This document shows, piece by piece, positions 36,234 to 44,535 of a stretch of 64,000 nucleotides of DNA. Numbering within the stretch: the stretch's first letter is position 1; each line of letters begins with the position of its first letter. Source of the stretch: JAPOUP01 sp965203605 (GTDB lineage Bacteria; Pseudomonadota; Alphaproteobacteria; Rhodobacterales; Rhodobacteraceae). A program made the position numbers and the translations under genes. Under the pieces are notes generated by a model. That model searched no databases. It was not told the origin of the DNA and saw nothing but the letters and a program-made list of their open reading frames with translations. The stretch is taken from contig OZ241902.1 in assembly GCA_965203605.1 (NCBI GenBank), positions 1,798,001 through 1,862,000 on the forward strand, in the 5' to 3' direction.

Positions 36234-36284
36234 TTCACACGGTCCAACCATTCACACGGTCCAACCATTCACACGGTCCAACCA
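36234..36284. repeat. Three tandem 17-bp repeats
   Basis: TTCACACGGTCCAACCA occurs three times head to tail at 36234-36250, 36251-36267 and 36268-36284, about 105 bases upstream of the RTX start. AT-rich DNA follows. It may be an array of regulator sites for the RTX promoter or a simple slippage repeat. Confidence 0.9.
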
Positions 36285-36331
36285 ATAAGACAATTCAATT
36301 GGTCTGTCAACGGGTGTGAGGGTGTTTGCCA

Positions 36332-36534
36332 GGGGGATTATATATCTGACTGAAAATGTTGATCAGTGCTGACGATTTCCAGTCTGGAGATTGGTCTGTA
36401 GCCATTCCATTCGGTCGCTGGCTCCAAACAGGCGGTCTGGATGCCGTAAGCGGCGGTGGGAGTGGAGAGCTGGATGGTCCACCGTCCAGTCAACGCCGGG
36501 TCCGTGGCCGATTTCAGCGAAGTATATAATCCCC
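36332..36534 (-). repeat. 203-bp MITE-like element, copy B (inverted)
   Basis: This is the exact reverse complement of copy A at 34790-34992, with no mismatch over 203 bases. Flanking bases differ between the copies (GTTTGCCA and AAACAG here), so the repeat limits are sharp. It stands between the RTX promoter region and the methyltransferase remnant. Confidence 0.92.
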
Positions 36535-36799
36535 AAACAGAGGGCCGTTCTCGATTTTCCCGGCGTGGCCGGCAGCTGAGGTAACCGCAAACCCGCCTGC
36601 CGCTGATCAAGGACAGGGGCGCATCCCGGAATATCTGGCCAGCCCATCCTTGATCGCGCTGGGTTCCGCCGAGGACTTCCAGCCCGGCGGCTGTTCCCGC
36701 AGAGTATTTCAGAGACCGAAGAGTATCCGCAACCGGCCTGCGGTCGCTCAGCCAGCTGAGGCGCGTGGAAAGAACCGTCCCTGACATCTCCCAAGGCAG
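36535..36799 (-). other. Unassigned fragment next to the MITE-like repeat
   Basis: The minus strand from about 36787 can encode SWLSDRRPVADTLRSLKYSA and FRDAPLSLISGRRVCGYLS before running into copy B of the repeat. I recognise no family. The frame is interrupted by the repeat and may be the rest of a gene into which the element inserted. Confidence 0.3.
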
Positions 36800-37200
36800 A
36801 GGAAAGACAAACCCGCGTCAAATGAGCGTTTACACGCCAATGATTCCCGTAACGGTCGTGAAATCGGTCGGTGATCCGATGGGCGCGAATGGATGGAGTG
36901 GCGCCCACCATAGTCGGTGGCTCGAAGAAGCATGGTGGCCCTGACCCTGGACCTACCCGGGCCCGTCGCGAGTGGGCTGGGCTGGGGGTGGACGGTCCGG
37001 GAATCGCGGATGAAGCGGCGGCGCCGGATTTTGAGGGGATGCCGATGCTGACCGCACGGATGGTCGCGCGCGTTCAGGGTTTTCCCGATGTGTGGAGGTT
37101 CTTCGGCGGGAGGACCCAGCAATGCAGGCAGATCGGAAATGCGCTTTCACCCCCACTCGCCGCCACGGTGGCAGGATCGATCGCGGTATGCCTTCGTTGA
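36800..37200 (+). pseudogene. Remnant of a DNA (cytosine-5)-methyltransferase, C-terminal part
   Basis: The 3-prime third of a Dcm-type methyltransferase remains. ASNERLHANDSRNGREIGR is in one frame up to a stop at 36872. After a frameshift comes VAPTIVGGSKKHGGPDPGPT, GVDGPGIADEA, then MPMLTARMVARVQGFPDVWR and RQIGNALSPPLAATV, the target-recognition end and motif X. Motifs I-VIII with the catalytic Pro-Cys are missing. It ends in a stop that overlaps the beginning of an HNH nuclease remnant. Confidence 0.82.
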
Positions 37201-37367
37201 CGGGTCGGACCGGAAGCGCGGATTTCCTCCGCAGAAACGTCGGTGTGGTGGTCTCCAACGAGCGGATATACGAGGCGAGCGGCCGGTAGGGGCAGTATGG
37301 GCGGCGGCTACGGAAGCTGCGCAACCTGTTCGGTTGGAAGATCAGGCTAACGAGCCAATCCATCTAG
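37188..37367 (+). pseudogene. Remnant of an HNH restriction endonuclease, N-terminal part
   Basis: Starting at the ATG at 37188, overlapping the methyltransferase stop by 13 bases, the frame reads FLRRNVGVVVSNERIYEASG. It then meets a TAG at 37287 and continues in frame with QYGRRLRKLRNLFGWKI to a stop at 37365. This pattern is the N-terminal helix-turn-helix-like part of HNH endonucleases that accompany Dcm-type methyltransferases. The HNH core is absent. A one-codon stop and truncation make it a pseudogene. Confidence 0.65.
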
Positions 37368-37444
37368 CTACCGCTATAGGACTGGCTGATCCATCAGGTT
37401 TCCTGTCACCTGGATATCCAATGACCTCCAGATCACCGCCAGCT

Positions 37445-38986
37445 TCAGGACATCAGGCTTTCCGTAGATCCGGTCCAAGTCCTGATCCGGCGGACGCACA
37501 GCCCACAAGAAAGCAGAATAAGGAGAAACGAAAACAGCCAATCTCCAGTTACGGAGTAGAGAGTGGGAGGTAGTGACGGCGGAAGATCCGCGTCGACGTG
37601 GCCAGCCTCGCCAAGCGGAAGAAGCGCTTCGATCTCTCCCCGTGCGCTGATCACAGCGGAAACTCCGGTGTTGGCCACCCGGACCATGGGCAGGCCCTGC
37701 TCCACCGCACGCAGCCGCGCCTGCGCCAGATGCTGGTAAGGACCGGAGATCTGGCCAAACCAGGCATCATTGGTGATCTGCAGCATCCAATCGGGCCGCG
37801 CCGGCACAGCCGCGACATCCTGAGGGAAAATGGCTTCGTAGCAGATCAACGGCAGCACCTTGCCTAGAGATCCCATATCGACAAGCCGGGCACCCGGCCC
37901 TGGGCTGTAGCCAAAACCGTGCCGGGCCGAAAAAACAGTGAAACCGAAGCGCGCCAGGAAACTCCCGAGCGGAACGTATTCGCCAAATGGAACAAGATGA
38001 TGTTTGTCATAGATGTCAACGACTGTGCCCGACCCATCCAGCAGAACAAGACTGTTATGGACGCGCCAGTCATCGCGTCTTTGGATACCCAGAACAACAG
38101 GAACACCGGCTGCGGCATCGGTGATTCGTTCAATCGCCGGTCCTGCCCGATCCAGCATCATGGGCACAGCCAGTTCCGGCCAGACTATCAGATCAGGAGG
38201 CCTGTCGGATCGGGCCGCGGATTGTTCCAGCATTCTGTTGAAGAATATCGGAGCGTGGTCGCGGTGCCATTTGAGGTGCTGTGGCGCGTTGGGCTGCACC
38301 ATCCGAATTACTGGCGCACCCTCCCCAGGTTCAGGAAGCGGCTGGTTCGACAGCCATACCGCAGCCGCATAGAGTGCCGCAAACGGAATCAATCCAGGAA
38401 GCATCGCCAGCTTTCGCCATTGCATCAGCATCACGGGCAGTGATGCGGCACATAACGTCAGGAACGTCAGCCCATGCGGGCCAATCCAAGCGGCCAGATG
38501 CATCGGTGCCCAGCCGATCCAGACATGCCCGATCAATGCCCAGGGAAAACCGGTAAATATGTAGGAGCGAGCGAGTTCCGCAACCGCAATGCCGACCGGC
38601 CATGCGAGTGCACTTACCCAGCCTTTGGACGAGAGCCAATTCGAAAAACACCATGCCGCTCCCCAGAACGAGGCGAATCCGCCGGCGGTGATCACAAGAG
38701 CGAACGGTGCCATCCATCCATGACGGGATGGATCCACCAGAAACGGCTCCACAATCCAGAACAGGGTCACTGCGAAATAACCCGCTCCGAAAGCCCATCC
38801 CACCAACGCCGCCGCAAACGGCCGATCTGTCCGGCAAAACAGAACGAACGCCAACGCCAGACCCAGCAGAGTCAACCAAGGCAGCGATACAGGGGCCTGA
38901 CCCATTGCAGCCAGAACGCCTGTCAACGCCGCTCCAATCATTTTCACCCGCAATTGCCGCCTTGAAGGCGTCCTGCTGTCAGCCAT
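37445..38986 (-). CDS. lnt: Apolipoprotein N-acyltransferase
   Basis: Lnt adds the third acyl chain to the N-terminal cysteine of lipoproteins in the inner membrane. The 513-residue protein has about six N-terminal membrane helices (residues 10-215) and a periplasmic nitrilase-like domain. The catalytic triad is visible as Glu in IVWPELAVP, Lys in YDKHHLVPFGEYVPL and Cys in PLICYEAIFP. A last membrane helix closes the protein (DWLFSFLLILLSCGL). I start at 38986 (MADSRTPSRR), which overlaps the corC stop by eight bases, indicating coupling. This is the last core gene before the accessory island. Confidence 0.95.
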   Translation of the reverse strand: MADSRTPSRRQLRVKMIGAALTGVLAAMGQAPVSLPWLTLLGLALAFVLFCRTDRPFAAALVGWAFGAGYFAVTLFWIVEPFLVDPSRHGWMAPFALVITAGGFASFWGAAWCFSNWLSSKGWVSALAWPVGIAVAELARSYIFTGFPWALIGHVWIGWAPMHLAAWIGPHGLTFLTLCAASLPVMLMQWRKLAMLPGLIPFAALYAAAVWLSNQPLPEPGEGAPVIRMVQPNAPQHLKWHRDHAPIFFNRMLEQSAARSDRPPDLIVWPELAVPMMLDRAGPAIERITDAAAGVPVVLGIQRRDDWRVHNSLVLLDGSGTVVDIYDKHHLVPFGEYVPLGSFLARFGFTVFSARHGFGYSPGPGARLVDMGSLGKVLPLICYEAIFPQDVAAVPARPDWMLQITNDAWFGQISGPYQHLAQARLRAVEQGLPMVRVANTGVSAVISARGEIEALLPLGEAGHVDADLPPSLPPTLYSVTGDWLFSFLLILLSCGLCVRRIRTWTGSTESLMS

Positions 38987-39875
38987 CGACTGGAGGCGCA
39001 ACCCTGACCCGCAGCCGTTTGATCCGGCGCGGATCTGCGTCAACGATCTCGAATTCCGTCCCTTGCGGATGTCGAATCACCTCGCTACGAGCCGGTACGC
39101 CCCGGGAAAGCATGAATACGAGACCACCGAGTGTATCGATCTCCTCACTCTCCTTCTGATCTGAAAGCCTCAGACCCTGCCCGATCACCTTCTCGAATTC
39201 CGCAAGGGGCGCCTTCGCCTGCACCAGGTAGCAACCAGGCTTCTCGAGCGTCCAGAACTCGCCTCCGTCAATGTCGTGCTCGTCCTCTATCTCGCCAAGT
39301 ACCTGTTCGATAAGGTCTTCTATGCTGACGAGCCCATCCACTCCACCATATTCGTCGATCACCAACGCCAGATGCATTCGCTGGCTCTGCATCTTTCGCA
39401 GCAATACCCCGATTGGCATGGACGGCGGCGCAAATAGCAGCGGTCTCAGCATGTTACGCAGCATGAACTTCCCACCTTTGCCATTGAAACCGTGGTTCAG
39501 GGCAAAGTCCTTAAGGTGCACCAGTCCTTTTGGGCTATCGAGCGTACCCTCGTAGACCGGAAGGCGTGTTAACCCGCTCTCACGGAATATCTGTACCAGC
39601 TGGTTCTTTCCGATGTCGATCGGCACCGAGATTATGTCAGCCTTTGGAATCGCGACATCATCAACGCGCAGCCGCCGCAGATTCACGAGGTCCGGCAGAT
39701 CCGCCGCAGTGGGCGTACCGTTTATCCGCCTGGACCCTTCACCAATTCCGGAAGTCTTGCCATTTCTGAAATTAAGAGCACCGAATAACCGGCCCACTAT
39801 GCCCTGTTGCCCGTCGCCTGCCTGATCCTGCGCACTTTGTGCTGCGCCAGAAGACCCGCCTTCCGAGTCGCTCAT
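38979..39875 (-). CDS. CorC/HlyC-type protein with CBS domains
   Basis: This 298-residue cytoplasmic protein of the CorC/YbeX family has two CBS domains (about residues 55-185), with VPKADIISVPIDIGKN-like and VIDEYGGVDGLVSIEDLIEQ segments. A C-terminal CorC_HlyC transporter-associated domain follows (YLVQAKAPLAEFEKVIGQGL, then TLGGLVFMLSRGVPARSE). It lies between ybeY and lnt in the usual order. Function is linked to magnesium or cobalt homeostasis and ribosome health in other bacteria. MSDSEGG at 39875 is the likely start; earlier codons have no similarity. Confidence 0.93.
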   Translation of the reverse strand: MSDSEGGSSGAAQSAQDQAGDGQQGIVGRLFGALNFRNGKTSGIGEGSRRINGTPTAADLPDLVNLRRLRVDDVAIPKADIISVPIDIGKNQLVQIFRESGLTRLPVYEGTLDSPKGLVHLKDFALNHGFNGKGGKFMLRNMLRPLLFAPPSMPIGVLLRKMQSQRMHLALVIDEYGGVDGLVSIEDLIEQVLGEIEDEHDIDGGEFWTLEKPGCYLVQAKAPLAEFEKVIGQGLRLSDQKESEEIDTLGGLVFMLSRGVPARSEVIRHPQGTEFEIVDADPRRIKRLRVRVAPPVDG

Positions 39876-39915
39876 TGTCCCTTTCCATCTGATCTGAGCC
39901 GATTGTGGCCCACAG

Positions 39916-40398
39916 CTAATATGGACCCTTGATCCCCAAGGATGCAAGTATTTCGGTTTCCAGATTCTCCATCCGTTCCGCGTTCCTGTCGTCTATGTGA
40001 TCATAGCCCAACAGGTGAAGCACGGCATGAACCAGAAGATGCGTGACATGATCCGGGAATGCCTTGCCCTGCTGTCCAGCTTCCCGCAGACAGGTCTCGT
40101 AAGCGATCGCAATGTCCCCTAGCTCGCCTTCGGAAGGCAACGGTGGATCTCCGTCCCGAATCACCGGTGCACGGCGACCCGACGGCCAGCTCAGCACATT
40201 GGTAGGTCGGCTTTGGCCCCGGAATTTCTCGTTCAGTGCCATGATTCGTGCATCGTCGCAGCCGAGCAGGCAGAATTCGAAGTTCCCCGACGCGAATTCC
40301 AGATGTTCCAGAGTGGCCTTCGCGGCACTACGCGCGATGGCGTCAAGCCCTGCCGCTACCCAGCGGTCATCGTCAATGACGACGTCCACGCGAACCAA
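39916..40398 (-). CDS. ybeY: Endoribonuclease YbeY (rRNA maturation factor)
   Basis: YbeY is a zinc endoribonuclease acting in 16S rRNA 3-prime end maturation and ribosome quality control. The 160-residue protein has NVLSWPSG and GDIAIAYETC, and the metal motif HLLVHAVLHLLGYDHIDDRN, which supplies three histidines (H-x3-H-x5-H). It is 26 bases downstream of phoH on the same strand. Confidence 0.95.
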   Translation of the reverse strand: MVRVDVVIDDDRWVAAGLDAIARSAAKATLEHLEFASGNFEFCLLGCDDARIMALNEKFRGQSRPTNVLSWPSGRRAPVIRDGDPPLPSEGELGDIAIAYETCLREAGQQGKAFPDHVTHLLVHAVLHLLGYDHIDDRNAERMENLETEILASLGIKGPY

Positions 40399-40424
40399 TT
40401 CAGCGGCACTCCTGCCGACGGAGT

Positions 40425-41546
40425 TCAGGTCTCCGCATCTTCGCGATCATATGCATTGACAATCTGTGCGACCAATGGATGGCGCACCACGTCTCTGGAG
40501 GTGAACCGGTCGAAGGAGATTCCCTTGATTCCGAACAGGCGACGCTCCGCATCCGCAAGCCCGGACATCTGGCCGCGGGGAAGGTCCACCTGGCTCAGGT
40601 CACCGGTGATCACCATCCGGCTTCCCTCGCCGAGACGGGTAAGGAACATCTTCATCTGCATTTCAGTTGCGTTCTGAGCTTCATCGAGCACGACGAAGCT
40701 GTTCAGAAGCGTCCGACCGCGCATGAAGGCCAGTGGCGCGATCTCGATCTTCCTGTCGTCGATAAACCTGGCGATCTGTCTGCCGGGCAGACAGTCATGC
40801 AACGCATCGTAGAGCGGTTGCATGTAAGGGTCGACCTTTTCCTTCATATCACCCGGAAGAAAACCAAGTCGTTCGCCAGCCTCCACAGCCGGTCGTGAGA
40901 GAACAATCCGATCAACCTGTCCGCCAACGAACATGGAAACGCCTGCGGCAACGGCAAGGTATGTCTTGCCGGTTCCGGCCGGTCCGATGGAAAACGCCAG
41001 TTCATGTTCGAACAGGTTCCTGACATAGGTTCTCTGGGCTGTTGTGCGCGGAACGACGGATTTCTTGCGGGTCTTTATCTCAACCCGTTCTTCGGTGAAC
41101 ATTTCCATCTGGCTATCAGAGACCGAACCGTTTCCCGTCTCCGACTGTGCCAGCCGGATCGCGCCATCAATCTCCCCCAATCCTACGGCGCGTCCGGCCT
41201 CAAGCCTTTCGTAGAGTTCGCGGAGCACATTGGCCGTCAGTTCGTTTGTTTCGGAATCTCCTACAATCGCGAGTCTGTTTCCGCGTCGAAGAATCTGCAC
41301 CCCGAGTTTCTGTTCGACCAAAGCCAGGTTGTGGTCGTACTCGCCGCAGAGATCTATCAACAGGCGATTGTCTGAGAACTCCAGCGAGGTCTCCTGGGTT
41401 CTGTCCAGGGATTCGGCATGCGGCAGCGCGCTGATTTCCAATCCGGTTTCCCTTCTCCTGTGCGGTTGCGGCAAAGTTGCCAAGGACAACACGGCTGGGC
41501 AAGGGCAAATGCGGCCATATGTCAGGATCCACTGATGTCCACGCAT
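40425..41546 (-). CDS. PhoH-family ATPase (PhoL/YbeZ)
   Basis: This PhoH-like P-loop ATPase is the partner of YbeY. Walker A is IGPAGTGKTYLAVAAG, followed by IVLSRPAVEAGERLGFLPGD and YMQPLYDAL, and Walker B is VVLDEAQNATEMQMKMFLTR with TGDLSQVDLP. The N-terminal KH-like part contains LCGEYDHNLALVEQKLGVQI. The ATG at 41546 gives 373 residues, more than usual. A TTG at 41441, after AAGGG, gives about 339 residues and may be the real start. The gene is divergent from miaB. Confidence 0.92.
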   Translation of the reverse strand: MRGHQWILTYGRICPCPAVLSLATLPQPHRRRETGLEISALPHAESLDRTQETSLEFSDNRLLIDLCGEYDHNLALVEQKLGVQILRRGNRLAIVGDSETNELTANVLRELYERLEAGRAVGLGEIDGAIRLAQSETGNGSVSDSQMEMFTEERVEIKTRKKSVVPRTTAQRTYVRNLFEHELAFSIGPAGTGKTYLAVAAGVSMFVGGQVDRIVLSRPAVEAGERLGFLPGDMKEKVDPYMQPLYDALHDCLPGRQIARFIDDRKIEIAPLAFMRGRTLLNSFVVLDEAQNATEMQMKMFLTRLGEGSRMVITGDLSQVDLPRGQMSGLADAERRLFGIKGISFDRFTSRDVVRHPLVAQIVNAYDREDAET

Positions 41547-41978
41547 TTATACGGTTCGAAACGAAGAACGCTGTCGTCCTGTGCCGAACTGTCCACAAAT
41601 CGGCTGTGTCCCACCTTAGCCGCACACCCATTCATTCGGCCGCCATCGCCCCCAAGGACAGCGTTGCCATTGTCACGTGTCGAGATTCCCCTGGAAGCGT
41701 GGTTCTCCGCTCGGGCACACCGGCTGGCTTGCGACCGCGCACCTTGTCAGCAGCACTTTCGCGCGAATCGGATAACTGGTCCGGCCATATGTCGTCCAAT
41801 TTTCCCAATTGGAGGGCCTTGACATATATGGATGTCCTTCTGGACTGGCTTGGGCGGGCCGCCTCAACGTGGAACGGCGACCCTTTTGCCCGCACCGAGT
41901 TTGCCGCTGCAGCCGTCTGTTGCGTCAGGTCCGGCAGTGATGTATCAAGCACTTCCCTTCCAATTCGAGGAATCCGGA
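41547..41978. other. Divergent promoter region between phoH and miaB
   Basis: About 430 bases between two divergently transcribed genes. Open frames continue from miaB upstream, but with no family match before 41979. Promoters for both genes must lie here; I could not settle on clear -35/-10 pairs. Confidence 0.4.
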
Positions 41979-43304
41979 ATGCCGGAGTCAAAGAGACTTT
42001 ATGTCAAGACATACGGCTGCCAAATGAATGTCTATGACAGCGAGCGCATGGCGGAAGTCATGGGTGACAACGGCTATACGACAACATCGACCCCCGAAGA
42101 CGCAGACCTGATTCTCCTCAACACCTGCCACATCCGCGAAAAGGCCGCTGAAAAGGTCTATTCGGAACTCGGCAGGCTGAAACCTCTGAAGACCAAAAAT
42201 CCAGACCTCAGGATTGGAGTCGCAGGATGTGTTGCGCAGGCGGAAGGTGCCGAGATCATGCGCCGACAGCCGATGGTGGATCTGGTGATTGGACCACAGA
42301 GCTATCACCGCCTTCCCGAATTGGAGGCCCGCGCCCGTCGGGGCGATCATCCGCTTGACACCGATTTTCCAGCTGAACTGAAGTTCGATGGCCTCGCAAG
42401 GCGTCCCAGGACTCCCCGTGGACCAACGGCGTTCCTGACCGTCCAGGAGGGATGTGACCGCTTCTGTTCATTCTGCGTCGTTCCCTATACCCGGGGCGCG
42501 GAGGCTTCCCGCCCGGTGGACTCCGTGGTTGCCGAAGCCCGCGGACTGGTCGCAGGCGGTGTCCGAGATATCACTTTGCTGGGCCAGAACGTGAACGCAT
42601 ATCACGGCACCGGACCGAACGGATCCCGTTCGCTCGCCCAGCTCATCACTGAACTTGCGGGAATCGACGGGCTCGACCGTATCAGGTATACGACGTCCCA
42701 CCCGAAAGACATGACAGACGACCTGATCGAGGCACACGGAACGTGCCCGAAACTCATGCCGTATCTGCATCTCCCGGTTCAGTCCGGAAGCGACCGCGTC
42801 CTGAAGCGAATGAACCGCGGCCATACCGCGGAATCCTATATTCAGCTGATCAGGCGAATCCGGGCCGCGAGGCCGGATATCCTGATTTCCGGAGATTTCA
42901 TTGTCGGTTTCCCGGAGGAGACCGAAGCGGACTTTGACCAGACCATGGCCCTGGTCTCGGAGGTACGTTACGGCCAAAGCTACTCGTTCAGATATTCGGC
43001 AAGGCCAGGCACTCCAGCAGCTGAACGACCGCAGGTTGACCCGGAAATCGCACAGGACCGCCTCAAGCGTCTGCAGACTCTTCTTTTCCAACAACAACGC
43101 GATATCCAGAACAACATGGTTGGGCGCGAGGTGAAGGTTCTCTTCGAACGGGTGGGGCGTAAGCAGGACCAGATGGTCGGTAAATCCGAACATCTGCACG
43201 CAGTTCATGTTTCTGCCAGGGGTATTGCCCCAGGTGACCTGCTGGGAGTTCACATCAAACGCAGTGCACCGAACTCACTTGCCGGAGAGTTGGCCCTCCG
43301 TTGA
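41979..43304 (+). CDS. miaB: tRNA-2-methylthio-N6-dimethylallyladenosine synthase
   Basis: MiaB is a radical-SAM enzyme with two iron-sulphur clusters that adds the 2-methylthio group to i6A37 of tRNA. The 441-residue protein has the N-terminal UPF0004 domain with cysteines in KTYGCQMNVYDSERM, NTCHIREKA and GVAGCVAQAEG. The radical-SAM motif is EGCDRFCSFCVVPYTRG (CxxxCxxC), and SGDFIVGFPEETEADF follows. A C-terminal TRAM domain lies around residues 370-435. ATG at 41979 (MPESKRLYVKTYG) matches family starts. Confidence 0.96.
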   Translation: MPESKRLYVKTYGCQMNVYDSERMAEVMGDNGYTTTSTPEDADLILLNTCHIREKAAEKVYSELGRLKPLKTKNPDLRIGVAGCVAQAEGAEIMRRQPMVDLVIGPQSYHRLPELEARARRGDHPLDTDFPAELKFDGLARRPRTPRGPTAFLTVQEGCDRFCSFCVVPYTRGAEASRPVDSVVAEARGLVAGGVRDITLLGQNVNAYHGTGPNGSRSLAQLITELAGIDGLDRIRYTTSHPKDMTDDLIEAHGTCPKLMPYLHLPVQSGSDRVLKRMNRGHTAESYIQLIRRIRAARPDILISGDFIVGFPEETEADFDQTMALVSEVRYGQSYSFRYSARPGTPAAERPQVDPEIAQDRLKRLQTLLFQQQRDIQNNMVGREVKVLFERVGRKQDQMVGKSEHLHAVHVSARGIAPGDLLGVHIKRSAPNSLAGELALR

Positions 43305-43380
43305 ACCTCTCATGGCATCAATGAAGCCATGTCGGTCAATGCCTGACCACATCGGCCCGCGCCGTCGTCGATTTGATAGG

Positions 43381-43412
43381 GCTGCGCCGCTACGCCCCCG
43401 GCGCAGCTTTCC
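43381..43412 (+). terminator. Hairpin terminator between miaB and irr
   Basis: GCTGCGCC at 43381-43388 pairs with GGCGCAGC at 43400-43407, followed by TTTCC. It serves the plus-strand miaB transcript and overlaps the last codons of irr on the minus strand. Confidence 0.65.
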
Positions 43413-43836
43413 GTCGCAGGCGAATCACCACTCCGACATTGACGATTTCGGTCCCCTTGGGTGCTGCTGGAAGCCGGGAGATTTCCATCTGCCCGGCTGG
43501 TGCGTCAGTGACCGCGCCGGAGTCCTCCCAATAATAGTGCGGATGGCTCGATGTGTTGGTATCGAAATAACTCTTCGAACCGTCCACGGTGATCTCTCGC
43601 ATAAGTCCCGCATCACAGAATGCCTTCAGGGTGTTGTAAATGGTCGCAAGCGAAACCCTTACGCCACTCCGGTAGGCAGAGGCGTAGAGACCCTCCGCCG
43701 TGACGTGCCGATCCTTACCATCGCCAACCAGCAGTCCGGCCAGCGCCACACGCTGCCGTGTCGGCCTCAAGCCTGCGCTCCGCAGCCAATCGCCGCCGCG
43801 CCGGGTCGCTTCCGTGTTGCAGTCCATGGCCGCCAT
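43390..43836 (-). CDS. irr: Iron response regulator Irr (Fur family)
   Basis: This Fur-family regulator of about 148 residues most resembles Irr, the haem-responsive iron regulator of Alphaproteobacteria. The winged helix has WLRSAGLRPTRQRVALAGLL, HVTAEGLYASA and SLATIYNTLKAFCDAGLM. The C-terminal dimerisation part has YFDTNTSSHPHYYWEDSG. Irr binds ICE motifs and is degraded or released with haem. Start choice is uncertain: MAAMDCN at 43836 is used here, while the ATG at 43878 would add 14 residues. Divergent fabA next door is the usual neighbour of irr in this order. Confidence 0.9.
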   Translation of the reverse strand: MAAMDCNTEATRRGGDWLRSAGLRPTRQRVALAGLLVGDGKDRHVTAEGLYASAYRSGVRVSLATIYNTLKAFCDAGLMREITVDGSKSYFDTNTSSHPHYYWEDSGAVTDAPAGQMEISRLPAAPKGTEIVNVGVVIRLRRKAAPGA

Positions 43837-44000
43837 GTCCAATACCTGCAGCACCATAACGCGAGCTACAGGACACATTCAATCGAAAATGGAAGAGCTG
43901 CAGGAACCATCCAACGGGCCATACCCTTGTCAGTCATCCAACCCAACTGCTAGACGGACCCCGACTGAAATCTGGTGAACCATTGGGAGCTCCGTGCGAC

Positions 44001-44513
44001 ATGGCTAACTACCCTAGGACGTTCGACCGGGAAGAACTCCTGAAGTGTGCCCGAGGCGAACTGTTCGGCCCTGGTAACGCACAGCTCCCCGAGCCGCCGA
44101 TGCTGATGATGGACCGCATCACGGACTGCTCGGCCGATGAAGGCCAGCATGGAAAGGGCCACATCGTGGCCGAACTCGACATCACCGAAGACCTATGGTT
44201 CTTCCCGTGCCACTTTCCAGGCAATGAAGTGATGCCGGGGTGCCTGATGCTGGACGGACTGTGGCAGCTCACAGGCTTCAACCTAGGCTGGCGCGGCTGG
44301 AATGGGCAGGGATTCGCGCTCGGTGCAGGAGAAGTCAAGCTATCGGGAATGGTGCGCCCAGAACGCAAACTGGTCACCTACCGAGTTGATTTCACGCGGG
44401 TGATCGACCGCCGTCTCAAGATGGGGGTGGCGGATGGGCTAGTGATGGCGGATGATGAACCCGTATGCGAAGTCAAGGGCATGAAGGTCGGCCTCGCGGC
44501 CGCAGGTGCCTAG
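44001..44513 (+). CDS. fabA: 3-hydroxydecanoyl-ACP dehydratase/isomerase
   Basis: FabA dehydrates 3-hydroxydecanoyl-ACP and isomerises the product to cis-3-decenoyl-ACP, the branch point of unsaturated fatty acid synthesis. The 170-residue hot-dog protein has MLMMDRITDCS, and the active-site motif FFPCHFPGNEVMPGCLMLDGLWQ, whose His and Asp are catalytic. It starts at 44001 (MANYPRTFDREEL); an in-frame ATG at 43983 is less likely. It heads the fabA-fabB-fabI operon. Confidence 0.96.
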   Translation: MANYPRTFDREELLKCARGELFGPGNAQLPEPPMLMMDRITDCSADEGQHGKGHIVAELDITEDLWFFPCHFPGNEVMPGCLMLDGLWQLTGFNLGWRGWNGQGFALGAGEVKLSGMVRPERKLVTYRVDFTRVIDRRLKMGVADGLVMADDEPVCEVKGMKVGLAAAGA

Positions 44514-44535
44514 AACCAGCTTGGGAGAACTGCCG

